A DNA stretch of 64,000 nucleotides from NCBI RefSeq assembly GCF_001428685.1, contig NZ_LMIK01000007.1, forward strand, positions 18,558 to 82,557, read 5' to 3'. Shown one piece after another: positions 45,149-55,587 of this stretch. Below the pieces are notes generated by a model. The model was not told the DNA's origin. It was given only the letters and a program-made list of their open reading frames with translations, and ran no database searches. How positions within the stretch are numbered: position 1 is the stretch's first letter; every line of letters begins with the position of its first letter. The translations under genes and the position numbers were made by a program. Source of the stretch: Lysobacter sp. Root76. Its GTDB lineage: Bacteria > Pseudomonadota > Gammaproteobacteria > Xanthomonadales > Xanthomonadaceae.

Positions 45149-46462
45149 ATGAGCGCCAGCCATTCCAGCGACGATCTGCGTCACTGCCCGGCGCTGCTGG
45201 TGTCCGCGCCGGCATCGGGCCAGGGCAAGACCAGCGTTACCGCCGCGCTCGCGCGCTGGCATACGCGCCAGGGTCGGCGCGTGCGCGTGTTCAAGACAGG
45301 ACCGGACTTCCTCGATCCCATGGTGCACGAACGCGCCAGCGGCGCGCCGGCCTACCAGCTCGACCTGTGGATGTGCGGCGAGGACGACGTGCGCGCGCGC
45401 CTGTACCAGGCCGCGGGCGAGGCCGACCTGATCCTGGTCGAGGGCGTGATGGGCCTGTTCGACGGCCAGCCGTCCAGCGCCGATCTCGCGCTCGCCCTGG
45501 GCCTGCCGGTGCTGGCGACCATCGACGGCTCGGCGATGGCGCAGACCTTCGGCGCGCTGGCCCTCGGGTTGGCGCGCTACCGCGACGGGCTGCAGGTGCA
45601 CGGTGTCGCCGCCAACCGGGTCGGCAGCGCCTATCACGCGCAATTGCTGCGCGAGAGCCTGCCGGCGCCGCTGCAATGGCTGGGCGCCTTGCCGCGAGAT
45701 CCCGCATTGGCCTTGCCCGAGCGTCATCTCGGCTTGGTGTCCGCAAGCGAACTGGGCGATCTCGATGCGCGCCTGGATGCACTCGCCGACGCCTGGGCCG
45801 CACATGCCGACGCCTCGCTGCCGCCGCCGGTCGCGTTCGCGCCGGCCGTGCGCGCATCGGTGCCGCCGCTGCTGCGCGGCCGCCGCATCGCGATCGCCCG
45901 CGATGCGGCGTTCTGCTTCCTGTATCCGGCCAACCTCGACCTGTTGAGCGAAGCCGGCGCCGAACTCGTGTACTTCTCGCCGCTGGCCGGCGAGCGTCTG
46001 CCCGACTGCGATGCAGCCTGGTTGCCTGGCGGCTATCCGGAACTGCATCTGCCGGCCTTGTCGGGCAGCGACGGTTTACGCCGCGACCTGCACGCGCACC
46101 GCGACGCCGGCAAGCCGCTGCTGGCCGAATGCGGCGGCCTGCTGTACCTGCTCGACACGCTCGCCGACAAGGACGGCGACCGTCGGCCGATGGCCGGCCT
46201 GTTGGCCGGCGACGCGGCACTGCAGCCGCGCCTGGCCGCGCTGGGCCTGCAATCGGTGGCGCTGCCCGAAGGCGAGCTGCGCGGCCATACCTTCCACTAC
46301 GCGCGCGCCGAGATCGCGGCGCAACCGATCGCGCATTCGTTCAATCCCAACGGCGGCCCCAGCCGCGAAGCGGTGTACCGCGATCGCCGTCTGAGCGCGA
46401 GCTTCGTCCACTTCTATTTCCCGTCGAACCCGACGGCGGCGCTGCGCCTGTTGCAGCCGTGA
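45149..46462 (+). CDS. cobB: Cobyrinate a,c-diamide synthase CobB
   Basis: 437 residues. N-terminal P-loop ATPase domain ([43 protein letters not shown]) and C-terminal glutamine amidotransferase domain with [11 protein letters not shown] and nucleophile Cys in [14 protein letters not shown], plus HTFHYAR. Amidates the a and c side chains of cobyrinate. Its substrate precedes cobinamide, so its presence without ring-building genes nearby is notable. ATG 45149 is 4 bases after the cobO stop. Confidence 0.94.
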   Translation: MSASHSSDDLRHCPALLVSAPASGQGKTSVTAALARWHTRQGRRVRVFKTGPDFLDPMVHERASGAPAYQLDLWMCGEDDVRARLYQAAGEADLILVEGVMGLFDGQPSSADLALALGLPVLATIDGSAMAQTFGALALGLARYRDGLQVHGVAANRVGSAYHAQLLRESLPAPLQWLGALPRDPALALPERHLGLVSASELGDLDARLDALADAWAAHADASLPPPVAFAPAVRASVPPLLRGRRIAIARDAAFCFLYPANLDLLSEAGAELVYFSPLAGERLPDCDAAWLPGGYPELHLPALSGSDGLRRDLHAHRDAGKPLLAECGGLLYLLDTLADKDGDRRPMAGLLAGDAALQPRLAALGLQSVALPEGELRGHTFHYARAEIAAQPIAHSFNPNGGPSREAVYRDRRLSASFVHFYFPSNPTAALRLLQP

Positions 46463-46467
46463 GCGCC

Positions 46468-47397
46468 ATGCACGCCGTCGCTGCGATGTGGGCCGCGCTG
46501 CTGCTGGATCGTGCGCTGGGCGAGCCGCGGCGCGCGCATCCGCTGGCCGGCTTCGGCCGCATCGCCCAGGCGATCGAACGGGCGCTGTACCGCGACGGCC
46601 GCGCCCGTGGCGTGCTGGCCTGGTCGCTTGCGGTGCTGCCGTTGACCGCGCTCGCCGTGGCCCTGCAGCTCGCTGCCGCGCTGTACTCGCCCTGGCTGGC
46701 GACGGCCTACGCGGCCGGCGTGCTCTACCTGTGCGTCGGTCTGCGCAGTCTGGACGAACACGCCACGCCGGTCGCGCAGGCCTTGCGCAGGCACGACCTC
46801 GACGCTGCACGCACCGCGGTCGGCCGCATCGTCAGCCGCGACACCCAGGCCCTGGACGCGGAACGCATCGCCGCGGCGGCGACCGAATCGGTGCTGGAGA
46901 ACGGCAACGACGCGGTGTTCGGCGCGCTGTTCTGGTTCGCCGTGCTCGGTCCGGCCGGCGCGGTGCTGTACCGGCTCGCGAACACGCTGGATGCGATGTG
47001 GGGCTACCGCACCGCGCGTTACGAACACTACGGCTGGGCCGCCGCACGCATCGACGACGCGCTCAACTATCTGCCGGCGCGATTGACCGCGTTGACCTAC
47101 GCCCTGCTCGGCAATGCCGCGAGCGCGCTGCGCTGCTGGCGTCTTCAAGCGCCGGCCTGGGACAGCCCCAACGCCGGCCCGGTGATGGCGGCCGGCGCCG
47201 GGGCGCTGCGCGTGCGCCTGGGCGGTGCGGCGCCGTATCACGGCATCTGGGAGGAGCGTCCCTTGCTGGGCGAGGGCGATGCGCCCGATGCCGACGCGAT
47301 CGCGCGTGCCCAGGCGCTGGTCCGTCGCGGCGTGTGGTTGTGGCTGGCGGCGCTCACTGTCATTGCGATTCTGGTGCGCCATGTCTCCATTTTCTGA
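46468..47397 (+). CDS. cobD: Adenosylcobinamide-phosphate synthase CobD/CbiB
   Basis: 309 residues, inner-membrane protein. [33 protein letters not shown] [67 protein letters not shown] and PAPYHG-like [13 protein letters not shown] are the CbiB family blocks. It joins aminopropanol phosphate to adenosylcobyrate. A GTG at 46459 overlapping the cobB stop is an alternative start; I prefer ATG 46468. Confidence 0.92.
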   Translation: MHAVAAMWAALLLDRALGEPRRAHPLAGFGRIAQAIERALYRDGRARGVLAWSLAVLPLTALAVALQLAAALYSPWLATAYAAGVLYLCVGLRSLDEHATPVAQALRRHDLDAARTAVGRIVSRDTQALDAERIAAAATESVLENGNDAVFGALFWFAVLGPAGAVLYRLANTLDAMWGYRTARYEHYGWAAARIDDALNYLPARLTALTYALLGNAASALRCWRLQAPAWDSPNAGPVMAAGAGALRVRLGGAAPYHGIWEERPLLGEGDAPDADAIARAQALVRRGVWLWLAALTVIAILVRHVSIF

Positions 47398-47441
47398 GCG
47401 CGACGCCATGTCGCGGTTTCCGCCTGCAGGAGTTCGCAAGC

Positions 47442-48440
47442 ATGCTTGAACACGGCGGCCGTCTGTTGCGCGCGGCGCAGCGCTACGGCATAGCGCCCGC
47501 GGACTGGTTGGACCTGTCGACCGGGATCAATCCCGAGGCCTGGCCGGTGCCGGCGATTCCGGCGCGCGCCTGGCATCGGCTGCCCGAGGACGACGATGGC
47601 CTTGCCGCGGCCGCGCGCGAGTACTACGGCGCACCGGAGCTGCTCGCGGTCGCCGGTTCGCAGGCCGCGATCCAGGCTCTGCCGTGGCTGCGCGCGCGTT
47701 CGCGGGTCGGCGTGCTCGCGCCCGGTTATGCCGAACATGCGCACGCCTGGCGTCAGGCCGGGCATGCGGTCGAGTTGTGCTCGGGCGCAGCCTTGTTCGA
47801 GCAGGCCGAGCGCTACGACGTGATCGTGCTGATCCACCCCAACAATCCCGGCGGCGACCGTTACCCGCGAGCGGCGCTGCTGGCCCTGCACGCACAGCTG
47901 GCCGCGCGCGGCGGGTGGCTGCTGATCGATGAGGCTTTCATGGACGCGACCCCCGAGGCCAGCCTCTGCGCCGACAGCGAGCGCGAGGGCCTGATCGTGC
48001 TGCGTTCGGTCGGCAAGTTTTTCGGTCTGGCCGGCGCGCGCGCCGGTTTCGTCTGCGCCGCACCGGCGTTGCTGCGCGCGCTGCGCGAACGCCTGGGTCC
48101 GTGGACCCTGAGCGGCCCGAGCCGACACGTCGTGCAACTGGCCCTGGCCGACCGCGACTGGCAGACGCGCATGCGCGCCCGGCTACGGTCGCAGGGCGCA
48201 CGCCTGGCCGACGTGCTGGGCGCGCACGGACTCGCCCCCAGCGGCGGCTGCGCTTTTTTCCAGTGGCGGCGTTGCGAGGACGCGGCCGAACTGCACGACG
48301 CACTGGCCCAGCGCGGCATCCTCACCCGTTTGTTCGACGCGCCGCACAGCCTGCGTTTCGGCCTGCCCGGCGACGACGCGGCGTACGCGCGACTGAGCGC
48401 GGCCTTGGCCGAAGTCGTACCGGCACGGAGCCCGGCATGA
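47442..48440 (+). CDS. cobC: L-threonine-O-3-phosphate decarboxylase (CobC; CobD in Salmonella naming)
   Basis: 332 residues, fold-type I PLP enzyme. [66 protein letters not shown] and the PLP lysine in [17 protein letters not shown]. It makes aminopropanol phosphate for the nucleotide loop. ATG 47442 is preceded by AGGAG at a longish spacing. Confidence 0.92.
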   Translation: MLEHGGRLLRAAQRYGIAPADWLDLSTGINPEAWPVPAIPARAWHRLPEDDDGLAAAAREYYGAPELLAVAGSQAAIQALPWLRARSRVGVLAPGYAEHAHAWRQAGHAVELCSGAALFEQAERYDVIVLIHPNNPGGDRYPRAALLALHAQLAARGGWLLIDEAFMDATPEASLCADSEREGLIVLRSVGKFFGLAGARAGFVCAAPALLRALRERLGPWTLSGPSRHVVQLALADRDWQTRMRARLRSQGARLADVLGAHGLAPSGGCAFFQWRRCEDAAELHDALAQRGILTRLFDAPHSLRFGLPGDDAAYARLSAALAEVVPARSPA

Positions 48441-49927
48441 GCGGACGTGTGCTGATGGTGCAGGGCTGCACCTCCGATGCCGGCAAGAGCGCTCTGGTCA
48501 CCGCGCTGTGCCGCTGGTTGCACCGGCGCGGCGTGCGGGTGGCGCCGTTCAAGCCGCAGAACATGGCGCTGAACTCCGCGGTCACCGCCGATGGCGGCGA
48601 AATCGGCCGCGCCCAGGCCGTGCAGGCCCAGGCCGCCGGTCTGGCCCCGCACACCGATTTCAACCCGGTGCTGCTCAAGCCCAACAGCGACACCGGCGCG
48701 CAGGTGATCCTGCACGGCCGCGCGGTCGCCAACATGGATGCGCGCGGCTACCACGACTACAAGCGCACCGCGATGCAGGCGGTGCTGGCCTCGCACGCGC
48801 GCCTGGTCGCCGGCTTCGAGGCGGTGATCGTCGAAGGCGCGGGCAGCCCGGCCGAGATCAACCTGCGCGCCGGCGACGTCGCCAACATGGGCTACGCCGA
48901 GGCCGTGGACTGCCCGGTCCTGCTGATCGCCGATATCGATCGCGGCGGCGTGTTCGCGCACCTGGTCGGCACCCTGGCACTGCTGTCGGACAGCGAGCGC
49001 GCACGCGTGGCCGGCTTCGTGATCAACCGCTTTCGCGGCGACATCGCCTTGCTGCAGCCCGGCCTGGACTGGCTGGAACGCGAGACCGGCAAGCCGGTGC
49101 TGGGCGTGCTGCCGTACCTGCAGGGTCTGCACCTGGACGCCGAGGACGCGTTGCCGCGCGAGCGCACGCACAAGGCGCAGGCCGCCTTGCGGGTCGCGGT
49201 GCCGGCGCTGCCGCGGATCAGCAACCACACCGATTTCGATCCGCTGCGCGCGCATCCGCAAGTCGAGCTGCACTATGTCGGCCCCGGCGAGACGCCGCCG
49301 GCCTGCGACCTGATCGTGCTGCCGGGCTCCAAGTCCACGCGCGCCGACCTGGCCTGGTTGCGCGCGAACGGCTGGGAGGAAGCCATTGCGCGCCACCTGC
49401 GTTACGGCGGCAAGCTGATCGGCATCTGCGGCGGGCTGCAGATGCTCGGGCGCGCGATGCACGATCCGCTGGGCATCGAGGGCGCGCCCGGCAGCAGCCA
49501 AGGCCTGGGCTGGCTGGAGCTGGACACCACCCTGGAGCCGCACAAGCAGCTGCGCAACGTCGCCGGCAGGCTCGTGCTCGACGATGCGCCGATACGCGGC
49601 TACGAGATCCATTGCGGTCTCAGCAGCGGTCCGGCGCTGGCGCGTGCGACCTCGCGTCTCGACGACGGCCGCCTCGACGGCGCCTGCTCGGAAGACGGGC
49701 AGGTGTTCGCGAGCTACTTGCACGGCCTGTTCGACGAACCCGCCGCGTTGGCCGCCTTGTTGCGTTGGGCCGGGCTGCGCGACGCCGCGACCGTCGACAT
49801 GCAGGCCTTGCGCGAAACCGCCATCGAGCGCCTGGCCGATGCGGTGGAAGCGCATCTGGACACCGAACGCCTGGTCGCATTGCTGGGCCTGAAAACCGAT
49901 ACGGAAGCCGCCGCATGCGCACCCTGA
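48437..49927 (+). CDS. cobQ: Adenosylcobyrate synthase CobQ
   Basis: 496 residues. P-loop [67 protein letters not shown] and [14 protein letters not shown], then the glutaminase half with [12 protein letters not shown] and the nucleophile in [12 protein letters not shown]. Amidates the b, d, e and g side chains to give adenosylcobyrate. Start overlaps the cobC stop by ATGA. Confidence 0.96.
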   Translation: MSGRVLMVQGCTSDAGKSALVTALCRWLHRRGVRVAPFKPQNMALNSAVTADGGEIGRAQAVQAQAAGLAPHTDFNPVLLKPNSDTGAQVILHGRAVANMDARGYHDYKRTAMQAVLASHARLVAGFEAVIVEGAGSPAEINLRAGDVANMGYAEAVDCPVLLIADIDRGGVFAHLVGTLALLSDSERARVAGFVINRFRGDIALLQPGLDWLERETGKPVLGVLPYLQGLHLDAEDALPRERTHKAQAALRVAVPALPRISNHTDFDPLRAHPQVELHYVGPGETPPACDLIVLPGSKSTRADLAWLRANGWEEAIARHLRYGGKLIGICGGLQMLGRAMHDPLGIEGAPGSSQGLGWLELDTTLEPHKQLRNVAGRLVLDDAPIRGYEIHCGLSSGPALARATSRLDDGRLDGACSEDGQVFASYLHGLFDEPAALAALLRWAGLRDAATVDMQALRETAIERLADAVEAHLDTERLVALLGLKTDTEAAACAP

Positions 49928-50436
49928 TACTCGGCGGCGCGCGCTCGGGCAAGAGCGCGCTGGCCGAACGCTTGGCGGCACGCAGCGCCGACGTGGTCTA
50001 CATCGCCACCGCGCAGGCGCGCGACGGCGAGATGGCCGCGCGTGTCGCCCATCACCGCGAACGTCGCCCCGCGCATTGGCGCACCCACGAAGAACCCCTG
50101 GCCCTGGCGACCGCCCTGCGCGAGCACGCGCGCGATGGCCGCTGCGTGCTGGTCGATTGCCTGACCCTGTGGCTGAGCAATCTGCTCGGCGATGAACGCG
50201 ATCCGGCGCGCTACGACATCGAACGCGAGGCGCTGCTGCAAACGCTGCCGTCGCTGCCGGGCGAGATCGTGCTGGTCAGCAACGAAGTCGGTCTGGGCGT
50301 GGTGCCGATGGGCGAGCTCACCCGGCGCTTCGTCGACGAAGCTGGCCGTCTGCATCAAACCCTGGGCACGCGCTGCGAGCGCGTGCTGTTCGTCGCCGCG
50401 GGCCTGCCGCTGGCGCTCAAAGGAGATCTACCTTGA
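49915..50436 (+). CDS. cobU: Adenosylcobinamide kinase/guanylyltransferase CobU (CobP)
   Basis: 173 residues. P-loop [17 protein letters not shown], then [10 protein letters not shown] with His46, the residue guanylylated in Salmonella CobU, and [16 protein letters not shown]. It phosphorylates adenosylcobinamide and adds GMP. Overlaps the cobQ end by 13 bases. Confidence 0.96.
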   Translation: MRTLILGGARSGKSALAERLAARSADVVYIATAQARDGEMAARVAHHRERRPAHWRTHEEPLALATALREHARDGRCVLVDCLTLWLSNLLGDERDPARYDIEREALLQTLPSLPGEIVLVSNEVGLGVVPMGELTRRFVDEAGRLHQTLGTRCERVLFVAAGLPLALKGDLP

Positions 50437-51503
50437 ACGAGCTTGCGACCCCGTCGGCTGTGCGCGACTGGACCCTCGATGCCTGTGCCGCCACCGACCG
50501 CGACTGCGAAGCGCAGGCGCTGGCGCGGCAGGCGCAACTGACCAAGCCGCCGGGTTCGCTAGGCGCGCTGGAAGCGGCCGCGGTGCGGCTGGCCGCCTTG
50601 CAGCACATGCCGCGACCGGCGCTGGACCGGGTCTGGATCAGCGTGTTCGCGGCCGACCATGGCGTCGCCGCCGAGGGCGTGTCGGCGTTTCCGCAGGCGG
50701 TGACCGGCGAGATGGTGCGCAACTTCGCCGGCGGCGGCGCCGCGATCAGCGTGCTCGCGCGCGAGCTAGGCGCGACCTTGGACGTGGTCAACCTGGGCAC
50801 GGTCAACGATCCCGGCGAGATCGCCGGAGTGCGCCGCGCGATCGTCGCCGCCAGCAGCGCGAATTTCTGCGAGCAGCCGGCGATGAGCGCGGCGCAATTG
50901 CAGGCCGCCCTGGATGCCGGCGCGAACAGCGTGCGCCTGGCGCGCGCCGACGGCGCCCAGCTCTATATCGGCGGCGAGATGGGCATCGCCAACACCACCG
51001 CCGCGACCGCACTGGCCTGCGCGCTGCTCGGCGTCGCGCCGACCGAACTGGCGGGGGCCGGCACCGGTCTGGACGCGGCAGGGATCGCCCATAAAGCCGC
51101 GGTGGTCGCACGCGCGCTCGCGCTGCATGCCGACGCGACCGAGGCGCGCGAGCAGTTGCAGCGTCTCGGCGGCTTCGAGATCGCGGCCCTGAGCGGCGCC
51201 TTCGTCGCCGCGGCCCAGGCCGGCCTGCCGGTGCTGGTCGATGGATATATCGCGACCGTCGCCGCGTTGGCCGCGACCCGGATCAATCCGGGCGTACGCG
51301 ATTGGCTGCTGTTCGCGCATCGCTCGCACGAACGCGGGCACGGCCTGTTGCTGCAGGCGCTGGATGCGCAGCCGCTGCTCGACCTGGGCATGCGCCTGGG
51401 CGAGGCCAGCGGCGCCGCGGTCGCGGTGCCGGTGCTGCGCCTGGCCTGCGCGCTGCACAACGGCATGGCCACGTTCGCTCAGGCCGGCGTGTCGGAACGC
51501 TGA
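50433..51503 (+). CDS. cobT: Nicotinate-nucleotide-dimethylbenzimidazole phosphoribosyltransferase CobT
   Basis: 356 residues. [110 protein letters not shown]. It activates the lower-ligand base as alpha-ribazole phosphate. TTG 50433 overlaps the cobU stop and has AGGAG (50421-50425) 7 bases upstream, which decides the start. Confidence 0.95.
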   Translation: MNELATPSAVRDWTLDACAATDRDCEAQALARQAQLTKPPGSLGALEAAAVRLAALQHMPRPALDRVWISVFAADHGVAAEGVSAFPQAVTGEMVRNFAGGGAAISVLARELGATLDVVNLGTVNDPGEIAGVRRAIVAASSANFCEQPAMSAAQLQAALDAGANSVRLARADGAQLYIGGEMGIANTTAATALACALLGVAPTELAGAGTGLDAAGIAHKAAVVARALALHADATEAREQLQRLGGFEIAALSGAFVAAAQAGLPVLVDGYIATVAALAATRINPGVRDWLLFAHRSHERGHGLLLQALDAQPLLDLGMRLGEASGAAVAVPVLRLACALHNGMATFAQAGVSER

Positions 51504-52075
51504 TGCCGGCCGCATCCATCGAACTGCTGCGTCACGGCGACACCGGTCAGCGCAGCTACCGCGGCCGGCTCGACGATCCGTTGCTGGAAATCGGCTGGAG
51601 TCAGCTGCGCGCGGCCGTGCTCGGCCGCGATTGGGATGCGGTGGTGTCGTCGCCGCTGCAGCGCTGCGCGGCGTTCGCGCGGGAGTTGGCGCAGGCACGC
51701 GGCCTGCCTTTGCGGCTCGACGCGCGCCTGGCCGAGTACGACTTCGGCGACTGGCAGGGCGTGCCGATCGAAACCCTGGCCGCAGAGCAGGGCGAGGCGC
51801 TGGGACGGTTCTGGTCGAACCCGGCCGCGTATCCGCCGCCGGGCGCCGAAGCCTTCGACGCGTTCCGTGCGCGCCTGGTCGCCGCGCTCGACGACGCGGC
51901 CGCGGCCTGGCCCGCGCGCCGCGTGCTGGTGCTGACCCACGGCGGCGCGATCCGCTTGCTGCGCTGCGTATACGAAGGCCGCGATTTCGCCGACATGGCC
52001 GGCATCGACGTGGCCCACGCTTCCCTGCATGCGATGAGCTGGTGCCGCGACGCCGACCGCGTGGCACGGGGCTGA
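51503..52075 (+). CDS. Alpha-ribazole-phosphate phosphatase, histidine phosphatase family (Salmonella CobC type)
   Basis: 190 residues. Catalytic motif IELLRHGDTGQRSYRGRLDD (RHG), then VVSSPLQRCAAFARELA, LAEYDFGDWQGVP and VLVLTHGGAIRLLRC (second His). Histidine phosphatase of the phosphoglycerate-mutase family; its place between cobT and cobS points to alpha-ribazole phosphate or cobalamin phosphate. The symbol cobC is avoided because the decarboxylase is called cobC here. ATG overlaps the cobT stop. Confidence 0.9.
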   Translation: MPAASIELLRHGDTGQRSYRGRLDDPLLEIGWSQLRAAVLGRDWDAVVSSPLQRCAAFARELAQARGLPLRLDARLAEYDFGDWQGVPIETLAAEQGEALGRFWSNPAAYPPPGAEAFDAFRARLVAALDDAAAAWPARRVLVLTHGGAIRLLRCVYEGRDFADMAGIDVAHASLHAMSWCRDADRVARG

Positions 52076-52800
52076 TGCGCGCCTTGCTGGTCGCGATCGG
52101 TTTCCTGACCCGGCTGCCGGTACCGGCGTCGGTGTTCGACGACGCGCGCGCGCAGTCGCGTTCGCTGGCCTGGTATCCGCTGGTCGGCGCGATCGTCGGC
52201 GGCCTGCTGTGCCTGCTCGCGGGGCTGCTGCAGCACGCGCCGCCGCTGTTGTCGGCGGTGCTGCTGCTGGTGGCCTGGGTATGCCTCACCGGAGCGCTGC
52301 ACCTGGACGGCCTGGCCGACAGTGCCGACGCCTGGATCGGCGGTCTGGGCGACCGCGAGCGCACGCTCACGATCATGAAGGACCCGCGCAGCGGCCCGGC
52401 CGGTGTGGTCGCGCTGGTGTTGGTGCTGCTGTTGAAGTTCGCCGCGCTCGCCAGCTTGCCGGCACCGGCCTGGATCGCGCTGCTGCTGGCGCCGCTGTTG
52501 GCGCGCGCGGCGCTGACGCTGGCGTTCCTGAGCACGCCGTACGCGCGCAGCGGCGGCATCGGGCGCGCCCTGGTCGATGCGCCGCGCGCGGCCGCGATCG
52601 TCGCCTTGCTCGCCGGCGCCGCCGCGTGCGCGCTCGCGGACTGGCGCGGCGCACTGGCGTTGGCGGTGGCGGGGTCGATCTTCTTGCTGTGGCGCCAGGC
52701 CTGCCTGCGGCGTCTGCAGGGCATGACCGGCGACACCTGCGGCGCCCTGGCCGAGATCACCGAGGCAGGGGTGCTGGTCGCGCTGGCGCTGTCGTACTGA
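52075..52800 (+). CDS. cobS: Adenosylcobinamide-GDP ribazoletransferase CobS
   Basis: 241 residues with about six membrane helices. VAIGFLTRLPVP, LAWYPLVGAIVGGLLC, GALHLDGLADSADAWIGGLG, TIMKDPRSGPAGVVALVL and GMTGDTCGALAEITEAGVLV are family signatures. Joins the activated nucleotide to GDP-cobinamide, completing cobalamin. Last gene of the operon; start overlaps the previous stop (TGATG). Confidence 0.95.
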   Translation: MRALLVAIGFLTRLPVPASVFDDARAQSRSLAWYPLVGAIVGGLLCLLAGLLQHAPPLLSAVLLLVAWVCLTGALHLDGLADSADAWIGGLGDRERTLTIMKDPRSGPAGVVALVLVLLLKFAALASLPAPAWIALLLAPLLARAALTLAFLSTPYARSGGIGRALVDAPRAAAIVALLAGAAACALADWRGALALAVAGSIFLLWRQACLRRLQGMTGDTCGALAEITEAGVLVALALSY

Positions 52801-52833
52801 GCTGCGCGCACCGCATCTATTTGCCGCCGGAAG

Positions 52834-52856
52834 CCGCGCCCAGGGCCTGGGCGCGG
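52834..52856. terminator. Hairpin between the converging cobS and YceH-type genes
   Basis: CCGCGCCCAG (52834-52843) and CTGGGCGCGG (52847-52856) form a perfect 10-bp stem with a 3-base loop. It lies between two converging genes and could end both, though U-tracts are absent. Confidence 0.6.
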
Positions 52857-52863
52857 TCAAGTC

Positions 52864-53547
52864 TCAGGCGCCGGCGGCGTCCAGGCGCGCTTCGAGTTCG
52901 GCGATCCGCGCTTCCAGGGCGGCCACGCGTTCGGCCAGCGCCGATCCGCCGCTGTCGCGGCCGCCTTCGTCGCCGCCCGAGTCGACGGCGTTCCAGACCG
53001 GTTCGCCGCTAAGCAGGTGACCGTAGCGGTCTTCGCGCTGGCCGCTCTGGCGGCCGAGCAGGCGCACCAGCGGCGGCGCGTGCTGCGCCAGCCGTTCCAG
53101 CGCGTACTGCACGTCGCCGGTCGATTCGAACTTGGCCATGCGCTCGCTGCGCGTCAGCAGTTCGTTCAGGGTCTGCGGGCCGCGCAGCATCAGCAGCGCC
53201 AACAGCGCAGTCTGCGGCCGGGTCAGGTCGAGCAGGGTGCCGGCGCGATGCGAGTAGCGCTCGGAGCGGCCGGTGTGCTGCGACTTCACCCAGCCGCGCG
53301 GTTCCAGCCGGCGCAGCACGTTGCCGACTTCGCCCTGTTCCAACTGCATCGTCGGCTCGCGGGCGGTCTTCTGGTTGCAGGCGACGACCACGGCGTTGAG
53401 CGTGAGCGGGTAGACGTCGGGCGTGGTGGCTTCCTTCTCGATCAGGCAGCCGATGATGCGCGCCTCGACCGAGTTGAGCAGCGGCGCGGGCGCATCGTCG
53501 GCGGCGCCGGCTTCCGCGGTAGGGGTGGAGCTGTCGATCTCGCTCAT
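52864..53547 (-). CDS. YceH-family (DUF480) winged-helix protein
   Basis: 227 residues. LNSVEARIIGCLIEKEATTP, YPLTLNAVVVACNQKTAREP, VGNVLRRLEPRGWVKSQHTG, SERYSHRAG and LMLRGPQTLNELLTRSERMA are the DUF480 core of two winged-helix domains. The C terminus is a short coiled coil (LAERVAALEARIAELEARLD). No DNA target is known for the family. It starts 29 bases after the YbaL gene stop, so the two may be co-transcribed. Confidence 0.9.
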   Translation of the reverse strand: MSEIDSSTPTAEAGAADDAPAPLLNSVEARIIGCLIEKEATTPDVYPLTLNAVVVACNQKTAREPTMQLEQGEVGNVLRRLEPRGWVKSQHTGRSERYSHRAGTLLDLTRPQTALLALLMLRGPQTLNELLTRSERMAKFESTGDVQYALERLAQHAPPLVRLLGRQSGQREDRYGHLLSGEPVWNAVDSGGDEGGRDSGGSALAERVAALEARIAELEARLDAAGA

Positions 53548-53576
53548 GGTCGCTCGCTGTGGTTTCGGGAATGCGC

Positions 53577-55268
53577 TCAGACGAGCGTGGAGGACGGCGG
53601 CAGATGGCGCGCGCCGCGGTAGATCGGCGCGGCCATCACCATCTCGGCCAGGCTGTGGGCGAGCTCGCGTTCGGCCATCACCGCGCCGTCGGCGCCGTGT
53701 TCGATCAGGTGCCGGACTTCGTTGTCGCTGTGGGCGCGGGCGACGATGGTCAGGTCGGGCTTGATCGCGCGCAGCTTGGCGATGATTTCGCCGGCTTCCA
53801 GGGCTTGCGGAATCGCCAGCATCACCGTGGTCGCGCGCTCGGGCACCGCTTCGCGCAGCACGCGCTCGTTGACCGCGTTGCCCAGGATCGCCGCCAGCCC
53901 GGCGGCGCGGGCCTTGGCGATGTGGCTGTCCTCGCCGTCGATGACCACCAGCGGGATGCGGTGCTCGGTCAGCAGTCGCGCCAGTTCGCTGCCGACCCGG
54001 CCGTAGCCGATCAGGATCACGTGGTCGGCGATGTCCGGCGGCACCGGCGGCACCACCGGGTCGACCGCGGCCTCCTGCTGCGCCGCGGCTTCGCGCGCCT
54101 GCTTGCGATCCAGCCAGGCGAACAGCAGCGGGTTGACCACGATCGACAGCAGGGCGCCGGCCAGGATCAGGTCCTGGCCTTCCTGCGGCAGGATCCCCAA
54201 TTGCAGGCCAAGGCCGGCGAGGATGAAGGAGAACTCGCCGATCTGGGCCAGGCTGGCCGAGATCATCAAGGCGGTGGGAGCGGCTTTGCCGAATGCGCGC
54301 ACGATCGCATAGGCGGCGATGGACTTGCCGAGCACGATGATGGCGAAGGTCGCCAGCACCGGCAGCGGCTTTTCGACCAGGATCATCGGGTTGAACAGCA
54401 TGCCGACCGAGACGAAGAACAGCACCGCGAACGCGTCGCGCATCGGCAGCGTCTCGTTGGCGGCCTGGTGGCTGAACTCGGATTCGTTGAGCAGCATGCC
54501 GGCGAAGAACGCGCCCAGCGCGAACGAGACCCCGAACAGTTCGGCCGAACCGAACGCGACGCCGAGCGCGATGGCCAGCACGCACAGCGTGAACAGTTCG
54601 CGCGAGCCGGTGCCGGCGACGCGTTCCAGGATCCAGGGGATGACGCGGCGGCCGACGATCAGCATCACCGCGACGAAGGCGCCGACCTTGGCGAAGGTCT
54701 TGAATAGCGCGGTCCAGACTTCGACGGCGTCGCCGGCCTCGCCCTTGATCACCCCGGCCAGGGCCGGCAGCAGCACCAGCGCCAGCACCATCGCCAGGTC
54801 CTCGACGATCAGCCAGCCGACCGCGATCCGGCCCTTGACGGTCTCGACCAGGCGCCGTTCTTCCAGCGCGCGCAGCAGCACCACGGTACTGGCGACCGAC
54901 AGGGCCAGGCCGAACACGATACCGGCGCCGTGCGACCAGCCCAGGAACCGCGCCAGGCCCCAGCCCATCGCGGCGGCGACCGCGATCTGGACCACCGCGC
55001 CGGGCAGGGCGATCGCCTTCACCGCGAGCAGGTCGCGCATCGAGAAGTGCAGGCCGACGCCGAACATCAGCAGGATCACGCCGATCTCGGCCAGCTGCGG
55101 CGCCAGGGTCTGGTCGCCGACGAAGCCGGGCGTGAAGGGGCCGGCGACGATGCCTGCGATCAGATAGCCCACCAGCGGCGACAAACGCAGGCGTTGCGCC
55201 AGCGCGCCGAAGATGAAAGCCAGGACGAAACCGGCTACGAGGATCGCGATCAGGGAGGTGTGATGCAT
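53577..55268 (-). CDS. ybaL: Kef/YbaL-type cation:proton antiporter
   Basis: 563 residues. About 12 membrane helices of the CPA2 exchanger domain (LSPLVGYLIAGIVAGPFTPG, LLMFGVGLHFSMRDLL, ALSVASTVVLLRALEER, GVSFALGAFFAGMLLNESEF, ASLAQIGEFSFILAGLGLQL), then an RCK/TrkA-N domain from about 415 with HVILIGYGRVGSELARLL and LAAILGNAVNERVLREAVP. Members exchange K+ or Na+ for H+ under nucleotide or glutathione-adduct control. The exact ion is not readable from sequence. Confidence 0.9.
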   Translation of the reverse strand: MHHTSLIAILVAGFVLAFIFGALAQRLRLSPLVGYLIAGIVAGPFTPGFVGDQTLAPQLAEIGVILLMFGVGLHFSMRDLLAVKAIALPGAVVQIAVAAAMGWGLARFLGWSHGAGIVFGLALSVASTVVLLRALEERRLVETVKGRIAVGWLIVEDLAMVLALVLLPALAGVIKGEAGDAVEVWTALFKTFAKVGAFVAVMLIVGRRVIPWILERVAGTGSRELFTLCVLAIALGVAFGSAELFGVSFALGAFFAGMLLNESEFSHQAANETLPMRDAFAVLFFVSVGMLFNPMILVEKPLPVLATFAIIVLGKSIAAYAIVRAFGKAAPTALMISASLAQIGEFSFILAGLGLQLGILPQEGQDLILAGALLSIVVNPLLFAWLDRKQAREAAAQQEAAVDPVVPPVPPDIADHVILIGYGRVGSELARLLTEHRIPLVVIDGEDSHIAKARAAGLAAILGNAVNERVLREAVPERATTVMLAIPQALEAGEIIAKLRAIKPDLTIVARAHSDNEVRHLIEHGADGAVMAERELAHSLAEMVMAAPIYRGARHLPPSSTLV

Positions 55269-55587
55269 CGGGTCTCCTGTCGTGTCGGCTTTTAAGGATG
55301 TGGGCCGCTACCCCCGGATGCAAGCCGCGCGGGTCGCCGCAATCCTGCCGAATGTGGCCGCGAAGCCGACGAAAACGGCCGATTTCCGGCTGCGGCGCCG
55401 ATCCGGCCGGCCGTCGTCAAGGCGCCGGAACCGGGGCGCATGCCGCGCTGCGGCCCTGGCGGAGGCGGTGGGGCGGTCGCCGAATCCGCTGCCCGGAGCG
55501 GCCCGAATCGGTCGGAATTGGCGCCCGTGGCGGCATCGACGCAGATCGCGCGGGCGGCTCCGGCCTTCGGCCCGCTACACTATGCGC

